NCBI GenBank assembly: GCA_030530875.1
Contig: JAUMUD010000005.1
Location: forward strand, 1 to 34,386
DNA: 34,386 bases
Source of the DNA: Corynebacterium sp.
GTDB taxonomy: Bacteria; Actinomycetota; Actinomycetes; Mycobacteriales; Mycobacteriaceae
Reading direction: 5' to 3'
Part shown: positions 16,620-24,771 of the stretch, piece by piece
Numbering within the stretch: position 1 is the stretch's first letter
How the letters are laid out: each line of letters begins with the position of its first letter
Notes under the pieces: generated by a model
Told to the model about the DNA's origin: nothing
Database searches by the model: none
The model's input: only the letters and a program-made list of their open reading frames with translations
Position numbers and translations under genes: made by a program

Positions 16620-19600
16620 TTAGTTCTTGGTCAGGGTGGCGGTGACGCCATCCAGAACCTCATCCTTACCGGCACCCTCGGTGCTGATGCTGAAGCTGGT
16701 GGCAAGGACCTCGCCAGCCACGCGCTCCTTGTGGGCCTCGGCCCAGCCAAGCTTATCGGCAGGAACATGGAGTTCCACGCTGATGCGGTCGGAAACCTCA
16801 AAGTCATTGGACTTACGGGCATCCTGCAGGCCACGGATAAGGTCATTGGCCCAACCCTCAGCCTCAAGCTCTTCAGTCAAGGTCATATCCAGCACAACCA
16901 GGCCGGTATTGCCCTCAATCTGGGCGGTGGACTCAGGGTCCACAGCAACCAGGCGCTCGGTGTACTCATCGGCATTGAGGATGATGCCATCGGCATTGAC
17001 CTTGTCACCCTCACGGGTGTAGTTGCCGGCCTTGACGGCCTTGATGGCCTTCTGCACATCGCCACCGATGCGAGGACCAGCAACCTTGGCATTAACGACG
17101 ACCTCGAAACGACCCACAGAATCCACATCGGTGGTGAGCAGGACTTCCTTCACATTGGTCTCATCAGCAATCAGACCAGCAAAGGCATCAAGGGCTGCCG
17201 CCTGTGGGGTGGCCACGGTGAGCTTGGACAGTGGCAGGCGGTTACGCAGCTTATGAGACTTGCGGATAGAGGAGGTTGCGGAGCACACTGCACGAACCTC
17301 ATCCATAGCAGCCACCAGAGCATCATCAGCTGGGTAATCCTCAGCCTTTGGATAATCAGCCAGGTGTACGGAACGACCACCGGTGAGGCCCTTCCAAATC
17401 ACCTCAGTGACATATGGAAGCAGTGGGGCTGCCACACGGCACAGCGTCTCAAGCACGGTGTAGAGGGTATTGAAGGCCTCATCATCATTACCAGCCCAAA
17501 GACGTGCACGGGAGCGGCGCACATACCAGTTAGTCATGGCATCGCAGAAGTTACGTACCTCATCGCAGGCAACCGCAACGCTGGTATTATCCAGGGCCTC
17601 GGTGACATTCTTGACCAGGTCGTGGAGCTTGGCCAGGATATAGCGGTCAAGGATATTGGTGGAGGAGGTGTCAAACTTTGCGTCCTTCTCAGCATAGAGC
17701 TGGAAGAAGGTGTAGGTATTCCACATTGGCAACAGTGCCTGGCGCACGCCCTCACGGATACCCTGCTCGGTAACAATGAGGTTGCCGCCACGAAGGATTG
17801 GGGAGCTCATGAGGAACCAGCGCATAGCATCAGAGCCGTCGCGGTTGAAGACCTCATTGACATCTGGGTAGTTGCCCTTGGACTTGGACATCTTCAGGCC
17901 GTCGTCGCCAAGCACGATGCCATGGGCCACAACCTTCTTATAGGCCACCTGGTCGAAGAGAGCAGTGGAAAGCACATGCATGGTGTAGAACCAGCCACGG
18001 GTCTGGCCGGAGTATTCCACAATGAAATCGGCTGGCCAGTGAGCCTCACACCATTCCTTGTTTTCGAATGGGTAGTGCTTCTGGGCAAAGAACATGGAGC
18101 CAGATTCAAACCAGCAGTCCAGAACCTCAGGCACACGGCGCATGGTGGACTTGCCGGTTGGGTCATCTGGGTTTGGACGGGTCAGCTCATCAATATATGG
18201 ACGGTGCAGGCTGGTTGGGCGCACACCAAAGTCGCGCTCGAGCTCGTCGAGGGAGCCATAGACATCCACACGTGGATACTCTGGGTTATCGGAAACCCAG
18301 ACAGGAATTGGGCTACCCCAGTAGCGGTTACGGGAGATATTCCAGTCGCGGGCACCTTCGAGCCACTTGCCGAACTGGCCATCGCGGATATGGCTTGGAA
18401 TCCACTCAATATCCTTGTGGTTGAGTTCGACCATGCGGTCGCGGAACTTGGTCACTGCCACGAACCAGGATGGCAGGGCCATGTAGATAAGTGGGGTGCC
18501 GGAGCGCCAGGAGTGTGGGTAGGAGTGCTCGATGGTCTGGTGGCGCACTACCCTGCCCTTTTCCTTCAAATCACGAATGATGTTCTTATTCGCGTCGAAG
18601 ACGAGCTGGCCCTCATATTCAGGGACCTCGGAGGTGAACTTACCGTCCAGGTCTACTGGAATCTTGAGAGGAATCTCGTACTTATTACAGGTATTCATAT
18701 CGTCCTCACCGAAGGCTGGGGCCTGGTGGACGATACCGGTGCCGTCCTCGGTGGTGACATAGTCAGCCAGGAGGATCTGGTGTGCATTGGCAGTGCCAAC
18801 AAAGTAATCGAAGACCGGCTTGTAGGTAATGCCCTCCAGCTCGGTGCCCTTGAAGGTGGCTGTGATTTCGGCGTCGCCAAGCTCCTTCTTGTAGGCAGGG
18901 ACGAGATTCTCGGCGAGCAAATAGCCACCAACCAGTGCGTAGGTGACCTCTGGATTAACAGCCAAGGCAAGGTTGGATGGGAGGGTCCATGGGGTGGTCG
19001 TCCAGGCAAGGGCGGCGGCCTCGTGGAGCTCTGGGTGCGCGGCCCAGGTCTTTTCACCAGCGGTACCCGGATTTGCGCCGGTCAGTGGCATGGTGACGGT
19101 CAGCGTTGGGTCCTGGCGCATGCGGTAGGAGTCATCCATGCGGGTCTCCTGGTTGGAGAGCGGAGTGTGCTCAGCCCAGGAATATGGCAGGACGCGGAAG
19201 CCCTGGTAGATAAGGCCCTTGTCATAGAGGCGCTTGAAGGCCCACATGACAGATTCCATGAAGTTGATGTCCATGGTCTTGTAGCCATTATCGAAGTCCA
19301 CCCAGCGGGCCTGGCGGGTGACATAATCCTTCCACTCCTGGGTGTAGCGCAAAACGCTCTTGGCGCAGTAGTCATTGAAGGCGGCAAGACCCATGTCTTC
19401 AATCTGGCCCTTGTCCTTGATGCCCAGCTGCTTTTCCGCCTCGAGCTCTGCTGGCAGGCCGTGGCAGTCCCAACCAAAGACGCGGTCGACGCGCTTGCCC
19501 TGCATGGTCTGGTAGCGAGGAATGATGTCCTTCACATAGCCGGTCAGCAGGTGACCATAGTGTGGCAGACCATTGGCAAATGGTGGGCCATCGAAGAAGA

Positions 19601-19733
19601 CGTACTCGGGTGCGTCTTCGCGCTGCTTGAGGGATTCCTGGAAGGTATTGTCCTCGCCCCAAAACTTCAGGACATTCTCTTCCATATCAGGGAAGCGGTT
19701 GGAACCGCCGGTCAGATCCGTCTTTGGATACAC
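16620..19733 (-). CDS. ileS: isoleucyl-tRNA synthetase (IleS, eukaryote-like type 2)
   Basis: This class I synthetase of 1037 residues charges tRNA-Ile. The HIGH-type motif is PHYGH at 57-61, inside [15 protein letters not shown], and KMSKS occurs in [10 protein letters not shown]. The large CP1 editing domain lies between them and an anticodon-binding domain follows. The HYGH form and the extended C-terminus mark the type-2 (eukaryote-like) IleRS found in Actinobacteria, a class known for low mupirocin sensitivity. The GTG at 19733 follows AAGGAG by five bases; this ribosome-binding site is part of the T-box regulated region. Expression is therefore likely set at translation by the charging state of tRNA-Ile. 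A terminator follows the gene. Confidence 0.96.
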   Translation of the reverse strand: MYPKTDLTGGSNRFPDMEENVLKFWGEDNTFQESLKQREDAPEYVFFDGPPFANGLPHYGHLLTGYVKDIIPRYQTMQGKRVDRVFGWDCHGLPAELEAEKQLGIKDKGQIEDMGLAAFNDYCAKSVLRYTQEWKDYVTRQARWVDFDNGYKTMDINFMESVMWAFKRLYDKGLIYQGFRVLPYSWAEHTPLSNQETRMDDSYRMRQDPTLTVTMPLTGANPGTAGEKTWAAHPELHEAAALAWTTTPWTLPSNLALAVNPEVTYALVGGYLLAENLVPAYKKELGDAEITATFKGTELEGITYKPVFDYFVGTANAHQILLADYVTTEDGTGIVHQAPAFGEDDMNTCNKYEIPLKIPVDLDGKFTSEVPEYEGQLVFDANKNIIRDLKEKGRVVRHQTIEHSYPHSWRSGTPLIYMALPSWFVAVTKFRDRMVELNHKDIEWIPSHIRDGQFGKWLEGARDWNISRNRYWGSPIPVWVSDNPEYPRVDVYGSLDELERDFGVRPTSLHRPYIDELTRPNPDDPTGKSTMRRVPEVLDCWFESGSMFFAQKHYPFENKEWCEAHWPADFIVEYSGQTRGWFYTMHVLSTALFDQVAYKKVVAHGIVLGDDGLKMSKSKGNYPDVNEVFNRDGSDAMRWFLMSSPILRGGNLIVTEQGIREGVRQALLPMWNTYTFFQLYAEKDAKFDTSSTNILDRYILAKLHDLVKNVTEALDNTSVAVACDEVRNFCDAMTNWYVRRSRARLWAGNDDEAFNTLYTVLETLCRVAAPLLPYVTEVIWKGLTGGRSVHLADYPKAEDYPADDALVAAMDEVRAVCSATSSIRKSHKLRNRLPLSKLTVATPQAAALDAFAGLIADETNVKEVLLTTDVDSVGRFEVVVNAKVAGPRIGGDVQKAIKAVKAGNYTREGDKVNADGIILNADEYTERLVAVDPESTAQIEGNTGLVVLDMTLTEELEAEGWANDLIRGLQDARKSNDFEVSDRISVELHVPADKLGWAEAHKERVAGEVLATSFSISTEGAGKDEVLDGVTATLTKN

Positions 19734-19735
19734 CT

Positions 19736-19921
19736 AAACTCCTTCGTAGTGAACTGGCAGGGACGGATTTCTCCGCGGTACCACCCTGCTTGAGCAAAGT
19801 GCGGATGCACTCTACCCCGCTTCATTTATGAAGGAATTAACGGCTCCGACCGTTCGGTTCTACTTAGCCTTTGGCTGTTCTTCCGAATGCTCCCCGGTGA
19901 TGGCCGGATCATCGCAGTTAA
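19736..19921 (-). promoter_or_regulatory. T-box riboswitch of ileS, actinobacterial ultrashort stem I, specifier AUC
   Basis: The minus strand carries the conserved T-box sequence AGGGTGGTACCGCGG (19787-19773), whose TGGT would pair with the ACCA end of uncharged tRNA-Ile. Upstream lies the ultrashort stem I: arms CCGG (19907-19904 and 19897-19894) enclose the loop CCATCA, which holds the isoleucine codon ATC at 19901-19899 as specifier. GGGGAGC and the TTCGG-type element follow, as in mycobacterial ileS leaders. There is no intrinsic terminator before ileS; instead the ribosome-binding site AAGGAG lies just after the antisequestrator, so regulation is most likely translational. The tRNA match is from known T-box rules. 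Confidence 0.92.
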
Positions 19922-19927
19922 GGCCAT

Positions 19928-19956
19928 ATTTTACTGTGGTCATCAATGATGGTCAA
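19928..19956 (-). promoter_or_regulatory. sigma-70-type promoter of the ileS T-box leader
   Basis: Minus-strand TTGACC (19956-19951), a 17-base spacer and TAAAAT (19933-19928). Both hexamers match consensus at five of six positions. Transcription should begin near 19921, about 14 bases before stem I of the T-box, giving a leader of about 187 bases. Confidence 0.75.
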
Positions 19957-19978
19957 GTCTCATGGCCGTTTGATCAAT

Positions 19979-20137
19979 TTACTTCTTGCGCTTCTTCATG
20001 TGGTCAATAAACCACGTAATCAGGCCGATAATGGCCACGGCAATCACCAGGTATGGGTAGATGCCACCGGGATCCATGACAGCAAGCACGAGGAAAATCA
20101 CGCCCAGAATACACAGGGCTAGTGCAGTGAGGAGCAC
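19979..20137 (-). CDS. 52-residue membrane protein between wag31 and ileS
   Basis: A GTG at 20137 with GGAAGGAG five bases upstream opens a 52-codon gene ending in TAA at 19979. The product has two hydrophobic helices (about 2-20 and 28-45) separated by MDPGGIYPY, and a very basic C-terminus KKRKK that should stay in the cytoplasm. Other corynebacteria and mycobacteria carry a small membrane protein at this same position, which supports a real gene. Function is unknown; a role with Wag31 at the pole or septum is inference from context. A terminator-like hairpin lies between it and wag31. Confidence 0.8.
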   Translation of the reverse strand: MLLTALALCILGVIFLVLAVMDPGGIYPYLVIAVAIIGLITWFIDHMKKRKK

Positions 20138-20162
20138 GGTTTCTCCTTCCAGTTTGTGTGTG

Positions 20163-20207
20163 AGTTAAAAGAACAAAGGCCCGTTAGCCTATTAAAGGCT
20201 AGCGGGC
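20163..20207 (-). terminator. Rho-independent terminator after wag31
   Basis: Arms gcccgttagcct (20179-20190) and aggctagcgggc (20196-20207) form a 12-bp stem with one G-U pair and a 5-base loop. The minus strand continues CTTTGTTCTTTT, a T-rich tract. It begins 20 bases after the wag31 stop, so the 52-residue gene downstream depends on read-through or its own promoter. Confidence 0.8.
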
Positions 20208-20227
20208 GAAGGATAAAAGACGCTGAA

Positions 20228-21208
20228 TTATTTCTTATCCTCAGGGGCAGCGGAGCTGCGAGTTTCCAGCTCTTCGAGCTGACCTTCAAGGTAGGTCTTG
20301 AGGCGAGTGCGGTACTCACGCTCGAAGTTCTGCAGCTGCTGGATACGGTCCTCAAGGGCAGCACGCTTGGTATTGATGGTGGCCATAATCTCAGTGTGCT
20401 TGCGCTCGGCATCAGCCTGGAGGGCATTGGCCTTGTCCTCGGCACGCTTCACGGTGGCCTCAGACTGAGCGGTAGCATCGCTAATCATGGTCTCAGAACG
20501 CTGCTTAGCATCGGAGAGCATGCTCTCGGAACGCTGGGTGGCGTCGTTCACCATCTTCTCGGAGCGGGTACGTGCATCGGTCAGGGTGGTCTCTGCTTCC
20601 TGACGTGCAGACTCCAGCTGGGTACGTGCCTTGGTGGAAGCCTCGTTCACGGTCTTCTCAGCATTGAAGCGAGCCTCATCCATCAGGGACTGGGACTCAG
20701 AACGAGCGTCCTCAACGAGACGGTCCGCAGTCTCCTGGGCAAGAGCCAGAACGCGGGTAGCCTGCTCAAGGTCATTGCCACGGTTAGCTGGTGCAGCGGC
20801 GGCAGCAGGAGCAGAAGCAGCAGAGGACTTAGCCTTAGCAGCCTCGTCCTGAGCGGCCTTGGCAGCATCCTGAGCAGCCTTCACATCAGCATTGGCCTTA
20901 GTGCGAACAGCCTCGGTCTCACGCTGTGCAGCGTTGAGCTTGTTATTAAGCTCCGCAACCTGCTTCTCCAGTTCGGCTACGCGAGCATTAGAACCACCCT
21001 GTGCAGGGGCTGGTGCAGCACCGCCCTTTGCAGCAGCCTGCAGTTCTTCAACCTGTGCTTCCAGGTCTTCCTTTTCTTCAATAAGCTGAGCCAGTGCATC
21101 CTCAACCAGGTCAAGGAACTGGTCGACCTCATCCTCGCTGTAACCACGCTTGCCGATCGGCGGCTTATTAAAAGCAATATTGTGCACGTCAGCTGGTGTC
21201 AACGGCAT
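20228..21208 (-). CDS. wag31: polar growth and septum-site protein Wag31 (DivIVA)
   Basis: Wag31/DivIVA assembles at negatively curved membrane at the poles and directs tip growth in this order of bacteria. The 326-residue protein has the DivIVA N-terminal domain ([34 protein letters not shown]) and a first coiled coil (about 35-60). A flexible Ala/Gly/Pro linker follows, then a short coil, a second Ala/Ser linker, and a long C-terminal coiled coil (about 145-310) rich in Glu, Ala and Arg with repeated SE-type segments. GAAGGG lies 9 bases before the ATG. The gene ends the dcw cluster and is followed by its own terminator; a TAGAAT -10 candidate lies upstream. Confidence 0.96.
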   Translation of the reverse strand: MPLTPADVHNIAFNKPPIGKRGYSEDEVDQFLDLVEDALAQLIEEKEDLEAQVEELQAAAKGGAAPAPAQGGSNARVAELEKQVAELNNKLNAAQRETEAVRTKANADVKAAQDAAKAAQDEAAKAKSSAASAPAAAAAPANRGNDLEQATRVLALAQETADRLVEDARSESQSLMDEARFNAEKTVNEASTKARTQLESARQEAETTLTDARTRSEKMVNDATQRSESMLSDAKQRSETMISDATAQSEATVKRAEDKANALQADAERKHTEIMATINTKRAALEDRIQQLQNFEREYRTRLKTYLEGQLEELETRSSAAPEDKK

Positions 21209-21272
21209 GAACGGTTTCCCTTCGCTTCAGGGCGAGGCACCGGCCCCGCCGTTATTGCAAACTTTCCTCACA

Positions 21273-21278
21273 ATTCTA
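21273..21278 (-). promoter_or_regulatory. candidate -10 element of wag31
   Basis: Minus-strand TAGAAT within TTATAGAATTG in the 100-base gap between yggT and wag31. It would give a leader of about 58 bases ending in GAAGGG. The -35 is unclear. Wag31 is known to be highly expressed in relatives, so a separate promoter is expected. Confidence 0.4.
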
Positions 21279-21308
21279 TAACATTTTTGAGAAAAATACA
21301 CCTTTTGC

Positions 21309-21614
21309 CTAAATTTGCGCCACGGTATGTATATAAGCGCCAATAATAATCATGCGGAGAATCATGATCAGGAAGAAAATCACGAGGACAGAAAGGTCGA
21401 GGCTCACATTACCCATCCTCAGAGGCGGCACGACCTTACGCACCGCCTTGACCACCGGGTCAGTAATAGTAAAGAGCAGCTCGGCAATCCAGATGAACCA
21501 TCGTGGTGGGCGGAATTGCCGTGAATAGCTCTGAATCATTTCAATGACAATGCGCGCCACGAGAATATAGGAGAAAATCTCCAGAATGTCGAGGATAACG
21601 ACAGCAACGACCAC
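21309..21614 (-). CDS. YggT family membrane protein
   Basis: This 101-residue protein has two hydrophobic regions (about 2-22 and 74-96) around the family motif: FRPPRWFIWIAELLFTITDPVVKAVRKVVPP, with the TDP...R..PP pattern typical of YggT. Its role is unknown, though it is nearly always beside sepF in the division cluster. The GTG start has AGAGG five bases upstream and lies 12 bases after the sepF stop. Confidence 0.9.
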   Translation of the reverse strand: MVVAVVILDILEIFSYILVARIVIEMIQSYSRQFRPPRWFIWIAELLFTITDPVVKAVRKVVPPLRMGNVSLDLSVLVIFFLIMILRMIIIGAYIHTVAQI

Positions 21615-21626
21615 AAATACCTCTTA

Positions 21627-22022
21627 CTAGTCCAGCGCAGTGAGCAAATCCTGCTCACTAACATGAATATGTGGGGGAACTACAGCAAGGATACCCTGCT
21701 GGAGGTTGCGGAGGCATACTTTACCGAAAACACCGAGGCTAACACCGGCTGCAAAGTCGGCAATGCGCACGGCATCCTCATAATCCAGGTGTCCGGTATT
21801 GATAATGACAATATCGCCCTCGCTCAATGGAGTCTGGATTCGGCTGGCTTCACGCAGAGAGTTGAAGGTGAAAGGCACGATGCTTGGCTCATGCGCTTCT
21901 CGACGCCTCGTGGAATCACTCACCCTATCAATCTGCTCGGTCTGATATGGGTCCTCGATTGGTGGGTTTGCACCAAGACCGAAGAAATTCAGGCTCTTCT
22001 GGAACTTATTCGAAATAGTCAT
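21627..22022 (-). CDS. sepF: cell division protein SepF
   Basis: SepF ties the FtsZ ring to the membrane and, in Actinobacteria lacking FtsA, is the main FtsZ anchor. The 131-residue protein begins MTISNKFQKSLNFFGLG, an amphipathic membrane-targeting helix, followed by a short linker and the SepF core (about 48-128). SEGDIVIINTGHLDYEDAVRIADFAAG corresponds to the usual VIxxLxxxxxxDAxRxxDFAxG block, and VVPPHIHVSEQD to the last strand. The core is clearly more divergent than in typical corynebacteria. The ATG at 22022 was chosen because AGAAGGAT lies just upstream; a TTG at 22043 would overlap the pgeF stop. The gene normally found before it, yggS, is absent. Confidence 0.88.
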   Translation of the reverse strand: MTISNKFQKSLNFFGLGANPPIEDPYQTEQIDRVSDSTRRREAHEPSIVPFTFNSLREASRIQTPLSEGDIVIINTGHLDYEDAVRIADFAAGVSLGVFGKVCLRNLQQGILAVVPPHIHVSEQDLLTALD

Positions 22023-22039
22023 GTCAGTTATCCTTCTTC

Positions 22040-22738
22040 TCAAGCTTCAGGTTCTAGCCACACAAGACCAGCTTGACGTCCTGTCTGGCGGCTACGTCGA
22101 TAAGAGAAATAATCGCGATCCTCATAGGTGCAGGTCCAGTTGACGTCGAGAAGCTCACTGCCGGAGCTCTCCAGAAACTGAACCGCGAGACCCCTACGAA
22201 GGTCAAGCCCCTGCGTGCCTTTAGCCGTGCGGCACGCGCTGCCGGGGAGGTGATTCTCTACATCCATGGCCATAGAGGCCGGCACCTCATAGTGGGAACC
22301 ACAGATTGCCGGGCCCATAAGGCAATGGATGGGGCCCGCACCGAGATCTTTCATGGCCTCAATAGTGGTGCGGAGAATCCCATTGCGAGCGCCCATGCGG
22401 CCTGCATGGACGGCGGCCACCACGGTATCCGAGGACAGCAGAACCGGAACGCAATCCGCCACCATGACGGCCAGTGGCGTCATGGGGTCGGTGGTGATTA
22501 GTGCGTCCGTGGCCTCAATTGTGTGGCCAATATCTGCTTTGGACACCACAGTGACGTGGTTAGTGTGGAGCTGTTCCATCCACACAATGCCTGGAAGGCC
22601 AAGCACGCTGGAAAGTCGCTCACGGTTTGCCGCTACAGACTGGGGTGAATCACCCACATGGTCCCCAAGGTTGAAGGACTCATAGGGTGCGGCGGAGACC
22701 CCACCTTTGCGGTTCGTGAAGACTTTCCTGGCGCGCAT
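22040..22738 (-). CDS. pgeF: peptidoglycan editing factor PgeF (YfiH/laccase-domain family)
   Basis: The 232-residue protein belongs to the DUF152/YfiH family; the E. coli member hydrolyses mis-incorporated residues in peptidoglycan precursors. Family blocks are NLGDHVGDSPQSVAANR, MEQLHTNHV, MVADCVPVLLSS, VAAVHAGRMGARNGI and GPAICGSHYEVP; the His and Cys residues that bind metal in this family (in HTNH, ADC, VHAG) are present. I use the ATG at 22738, which begins MRARKVFTNRKGG four bases after the ftsZ stop. A longer frame to 23059 runs inside ftsZ and is rejected. Its location after ftsZ is conserved. Confidence 0.9.
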   Translation of the reverse strand: MRARKVFTNRKGGVSAAPYESFNLGDHVGDSPQSVAANRERLSSVLGLPGIVWMEQLHTNHVTVVSKADIGHTIEATDALITTDPMTPLAVMVADCVPVLLSSDTVVAAVHAGRMGARNGILRTTIEAMKDLGAGPIHCLMGPAICGSHYEVPASMAMDVENHLPGSACRTAKGTQGLDLRRGLAVQFLESSGSELLDVNWTCTYEDRDYFSYRRSRQTGRQAGLVWLEPEA

Positions 22739-22742
22739 TTTT

Positions 22743-23984
22743 TTAGCCCCAAGGAATGTCGATATTGCGACGCTTTGGAGCGTACATGCCACCATCATCG
22801 CCGCGACGGCTGTAGGAATCCTCACGACGCTCTTCGCGGTAGCGTGGGGCCTCATCGCGGTAGCGTGGAGCCTCATCGCGGTAGGAGATTGGCTCAGCTG
22901 CTGGTGCAGGGGCTGGGCTATCACCGAAGAGACCGGTGTTGGTGGTGGAACCGGAGGTCTCATTGAAGAGGGTGGAGTTTGGATCATTGGTGGTGGCGGT
23001 GGCATTGTTAGCGGCGGCATCGAAGCGCTCCTGCTCAGCATCGAAGCCGGTGGCAACAATGGTCACGCGCATTTCATCGCCCAGGTTCTCATCATTGGAG
23101 AGGCCATAAATGATATTGGCATCTGGGTGGGCAAGCTCAGCGATAACACCAATGGCGTCTTCCTGCTCGGTAATACCCATCTGGGAGACAGCACCGGAGA
23201 TATTCACCAGAACGCCGGTGGCACCCTGGATGCTCATATCGATCAGTGGGCTTTCAAGGGCGGCCTGGGTAGCCTTGATAGCGCGGTCCTCACCCTTGGC
23301 CACACCAATGCCCATCAGGGCGGTGCCGGCATCAGCAAGGACGGTGCGAACATCGGCGAAGTCGGTGTTCACAATGCCTGGCTTGGTGACCAGGTCGGAG
23401 ATACCACGAACGCCGTTTACCAGCACGCGGTCAGCAGCGAGGAAGGCCTCGGCTGCGGTGAGACGACCCTCTTCGAGCTTGAGCAGGTTCTGGTTCTTAA
23501 CAATAATGACTGCGTCGCAGACCTCGCGCAGCTTCTCGGTGCCCTCAACGGCATAGTCCATGCGGCGCTTGCCCTCGAAACGGAATGGGTGGGTAACCAC
23601 ACCAATGGTCAGTGCGCCGACCTTCTTAGCAACCTCAGCCACCACTGGGGCTGCACCGGTACCGGTACCACCACCCTCACCAGCGGTGATGAAGACCATA
23701 TCGGCGCCACGGATGGCATCCTCAAGCTCATCCAGAGCTTCCTCAGCAGCCTGACGGCCAACCTCAGGGCGCATACCTGCACCAAGGCCGGCAGTAGCCT
23801 TGCGGCCAAGCTCGATCTTCATATCAGCCTGGGAGTAGAAAAGCACCTGGGAGTCGGTATTGAGAGCGATGAATTCCACATCGGTCACTTCATTCTCAAT
23901 CATGCGATCCACAGCATTGCAGCCGCCACCACCGACGCCAATCACCTTGATTACTGGCAAGGAGGACTTCGCGAGGTCTTCCAT
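22743..23984 (-). CDS. ftsZ: cell division GTPase FtsZ
   Basis: FtsZ is the tubulin homologue that forms the division ring. The 413-residue protein shows [10 protein letters not shown] at 17-25, the GTP-binding signature GGGTGTG at 104-110, and the T7 loop NTDFAD at 206-211. The conserved core ends near residue 315. The C-terminal tail is unusual: a low-complexity linker with repeated RDEAPRY units (369-382), then an Arg-rich segment and the end RRNIDIPWG instead of the DxDVPxF-type peptide common in relatives. The ATG at 23984 was chosen because GGAG lies six bases upstream; an in-frame TTG at 24002 overlaps that site. The 136-base gap before it holds an inverted repeat and AT-rich sequence. 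Confidence 0.97.
   Translation of the reverse strand: MEDLAKSSLPVIKVIGVGGGGCNAVDRMIENEVTDVEFIALNTDSQVLFYSQADMKIELGRKATAGLGAGMRPEVGRQAAEEALDELEDAIRGADMVFITAGEGGGTGTGAAPVVAEVAKKVGALTIGVVTHPFRFEGKRRMDYAVEGTEKLREVCDAVIIVKNQNLLKLEEGRLTAAEAFLAADRVLVNGVRGISDLVTKPGIVNTDFADVRTVLADAGTALMGIGVAKGEDRAIKATQAALESPLIDMSIQGATGVLVNISGAVSQMGITEQEDAIGVIAELAHPDANIIYGLSNDENLGDEMRVTIVATGFDAEQERFDAAANNATATTNDPNSTLFNETSGSTTNTGLFGDSPAPAPAAEPISYRDEAPRYRDEAPRYREERREDSYSRRGDDGGMYAPKRRNIDIPWG
22836..22889 (-). repeat. 21-base repeats in the ftsZ linker
   Basis: Two and a half near-identical 21-base units (plus strand cgcggtagcgtggggcctcat, then the same with one change) encode YRDEAPR repeats in the FtsZ C-terminal linker. 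The high identity suggests recent duplication. Confidence 0.75.
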
Positions 23985-24075
23985 TATTTCTCCGCCTTTC
24001 AAAAAACCTGTTGTCTAACGCACTTAATGATGAATTAAAAACAGATTTTTTTGCGTATTGAGTCGGCGTGTCACC

Positions 24076-24098
24076 ACCTTAAACCTATAGTTTAAGGT
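24076..24098. promoter_or_regulatory. perfect 9-bp inverted repeat upstream of ftsZ
   Basis: ACCTTAAAC, CTATA, GTTTAAGGT: perfect arms with a 5-base centre, 92 bases before the ftsZ start and 22 bases after the ftsQ stop. There is no T-run after it in the direction of transcription. It overlaps hexamers that could act as a -10 (TAAACT, TATAGG), so a regulator-binding operator is possible; a stem-loop in the ftsQ-ftsZ transcript is the alternative. Confidence 0.55.
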
Positions 24099-24120
24099 TG
24101 CTGACCAGGGCTTTTACAAC

Positions 24121-24771
24121 CTACGGAGTCGTAACTAGTGCAGGGTTGGAAATATTCCACATTTTCTCTGCGCGCCCGAGCAACATGCGCATAGCAATGC
24201 CCTTCTGGTCCGCCTTTTCGGAGCTTCCCCAGTAGAAATTATGCCCATCCTGCGTAAGCACACGAATGGCATTAGGGCCCGCATAATCCACACTGGCCAC
24301 TTGGCCGCGCGTATTCGGATCCAGGCCATTGAGGCAGGTAATAATGTCCATATAGGCGTCGGTATTATCCTCCGCAAGCCCGGTCACCTGTGGCACACCA
24401 GCCGGTGGCACATCAATGGTGAATGGAATGCCCTGATCGTCAATGATGTGCTGACCATCATCATGCTGTGCCCACAGCACAGCAATACGCTCAGTGATAT
24501 CGACAGTGACCGTATCAGGGAATTTGCGGTCCACATGCGCGGTTTTGATCCACGGGAGCGTCGCAATGCCCTGGGCTGCACTATTGGCATTCATAGTGAG
24601 CAAATTTCCACCAACTGTTAATCCACTGGCCTTTTCGACGTCCTCTAAGGCGTAGTGCGTACCGCTGACCTGGAAATTCTTAATGGCAAAGACGGGGTAC
24701 GTGAAGCAGCCAATAACGGCGGCAATGACAATTACTGCAAGCGCAATGGCTGCGATCAAATAGCGTTTCAT
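24121..24771 (-). CDS. ftsQ: cell division protein FtsQ
   Basis: FtsQ is a single-pass divisome protein of 216 residues. It has a short basic N-terminus, one transmembrane helix (about 5-28), a POTRA domain beginning IKNFQVSGTHYALEDVEKASGL, and the FtsQ domain with LPWIKTAHVDRKFPDTVTVDITER. The N-terminal cytoplasmic part is very short compared with many FtsQ proteins. Its ATG overlaps the murC stop (ATGA). The C-terminus ends in a hydrophilic tail. Confidence 0.93.
   Translation of the reverse strand: MKRYLIAAIALAVIVIAAVIGCFTYPVFAIKNFQVSGTHYALEDVEKASGLTVGGNLLTMNANSAAQGIATLPWIKTAHVDRKFPDTVTVDITERIAVLWAQHDDGQHIIDDQGIPFTIDVPPAGVPQVTGLAEDNTDAYMDIITCLNGLDPNTRGQVASVDYAGPNAIRVLTQDGHNFYWGSSEKADQKGIAMRMLLGRAEKMWNISNPALVTTP

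Noticed and set aside
16557-19793. Open frame of 1078 codons on the plus strand, antisense to ileS
   Set aside because: It follows the ileS codon register and exists because ileS rarely uses codons whose complement is a stop. It has no plausible ribosome-binding site or domain, and it crosses the ileS terminator and T-box.
22739-23059. N-terminal extension of pgeF into ftsZ
   Set aside because: The extra 107 residues are low-complexity Pro/Ser/Ala read out of frame from the ftsZ C-terminal linker; the family start MRARKVFTNRKGG fits the ATG at 22738.
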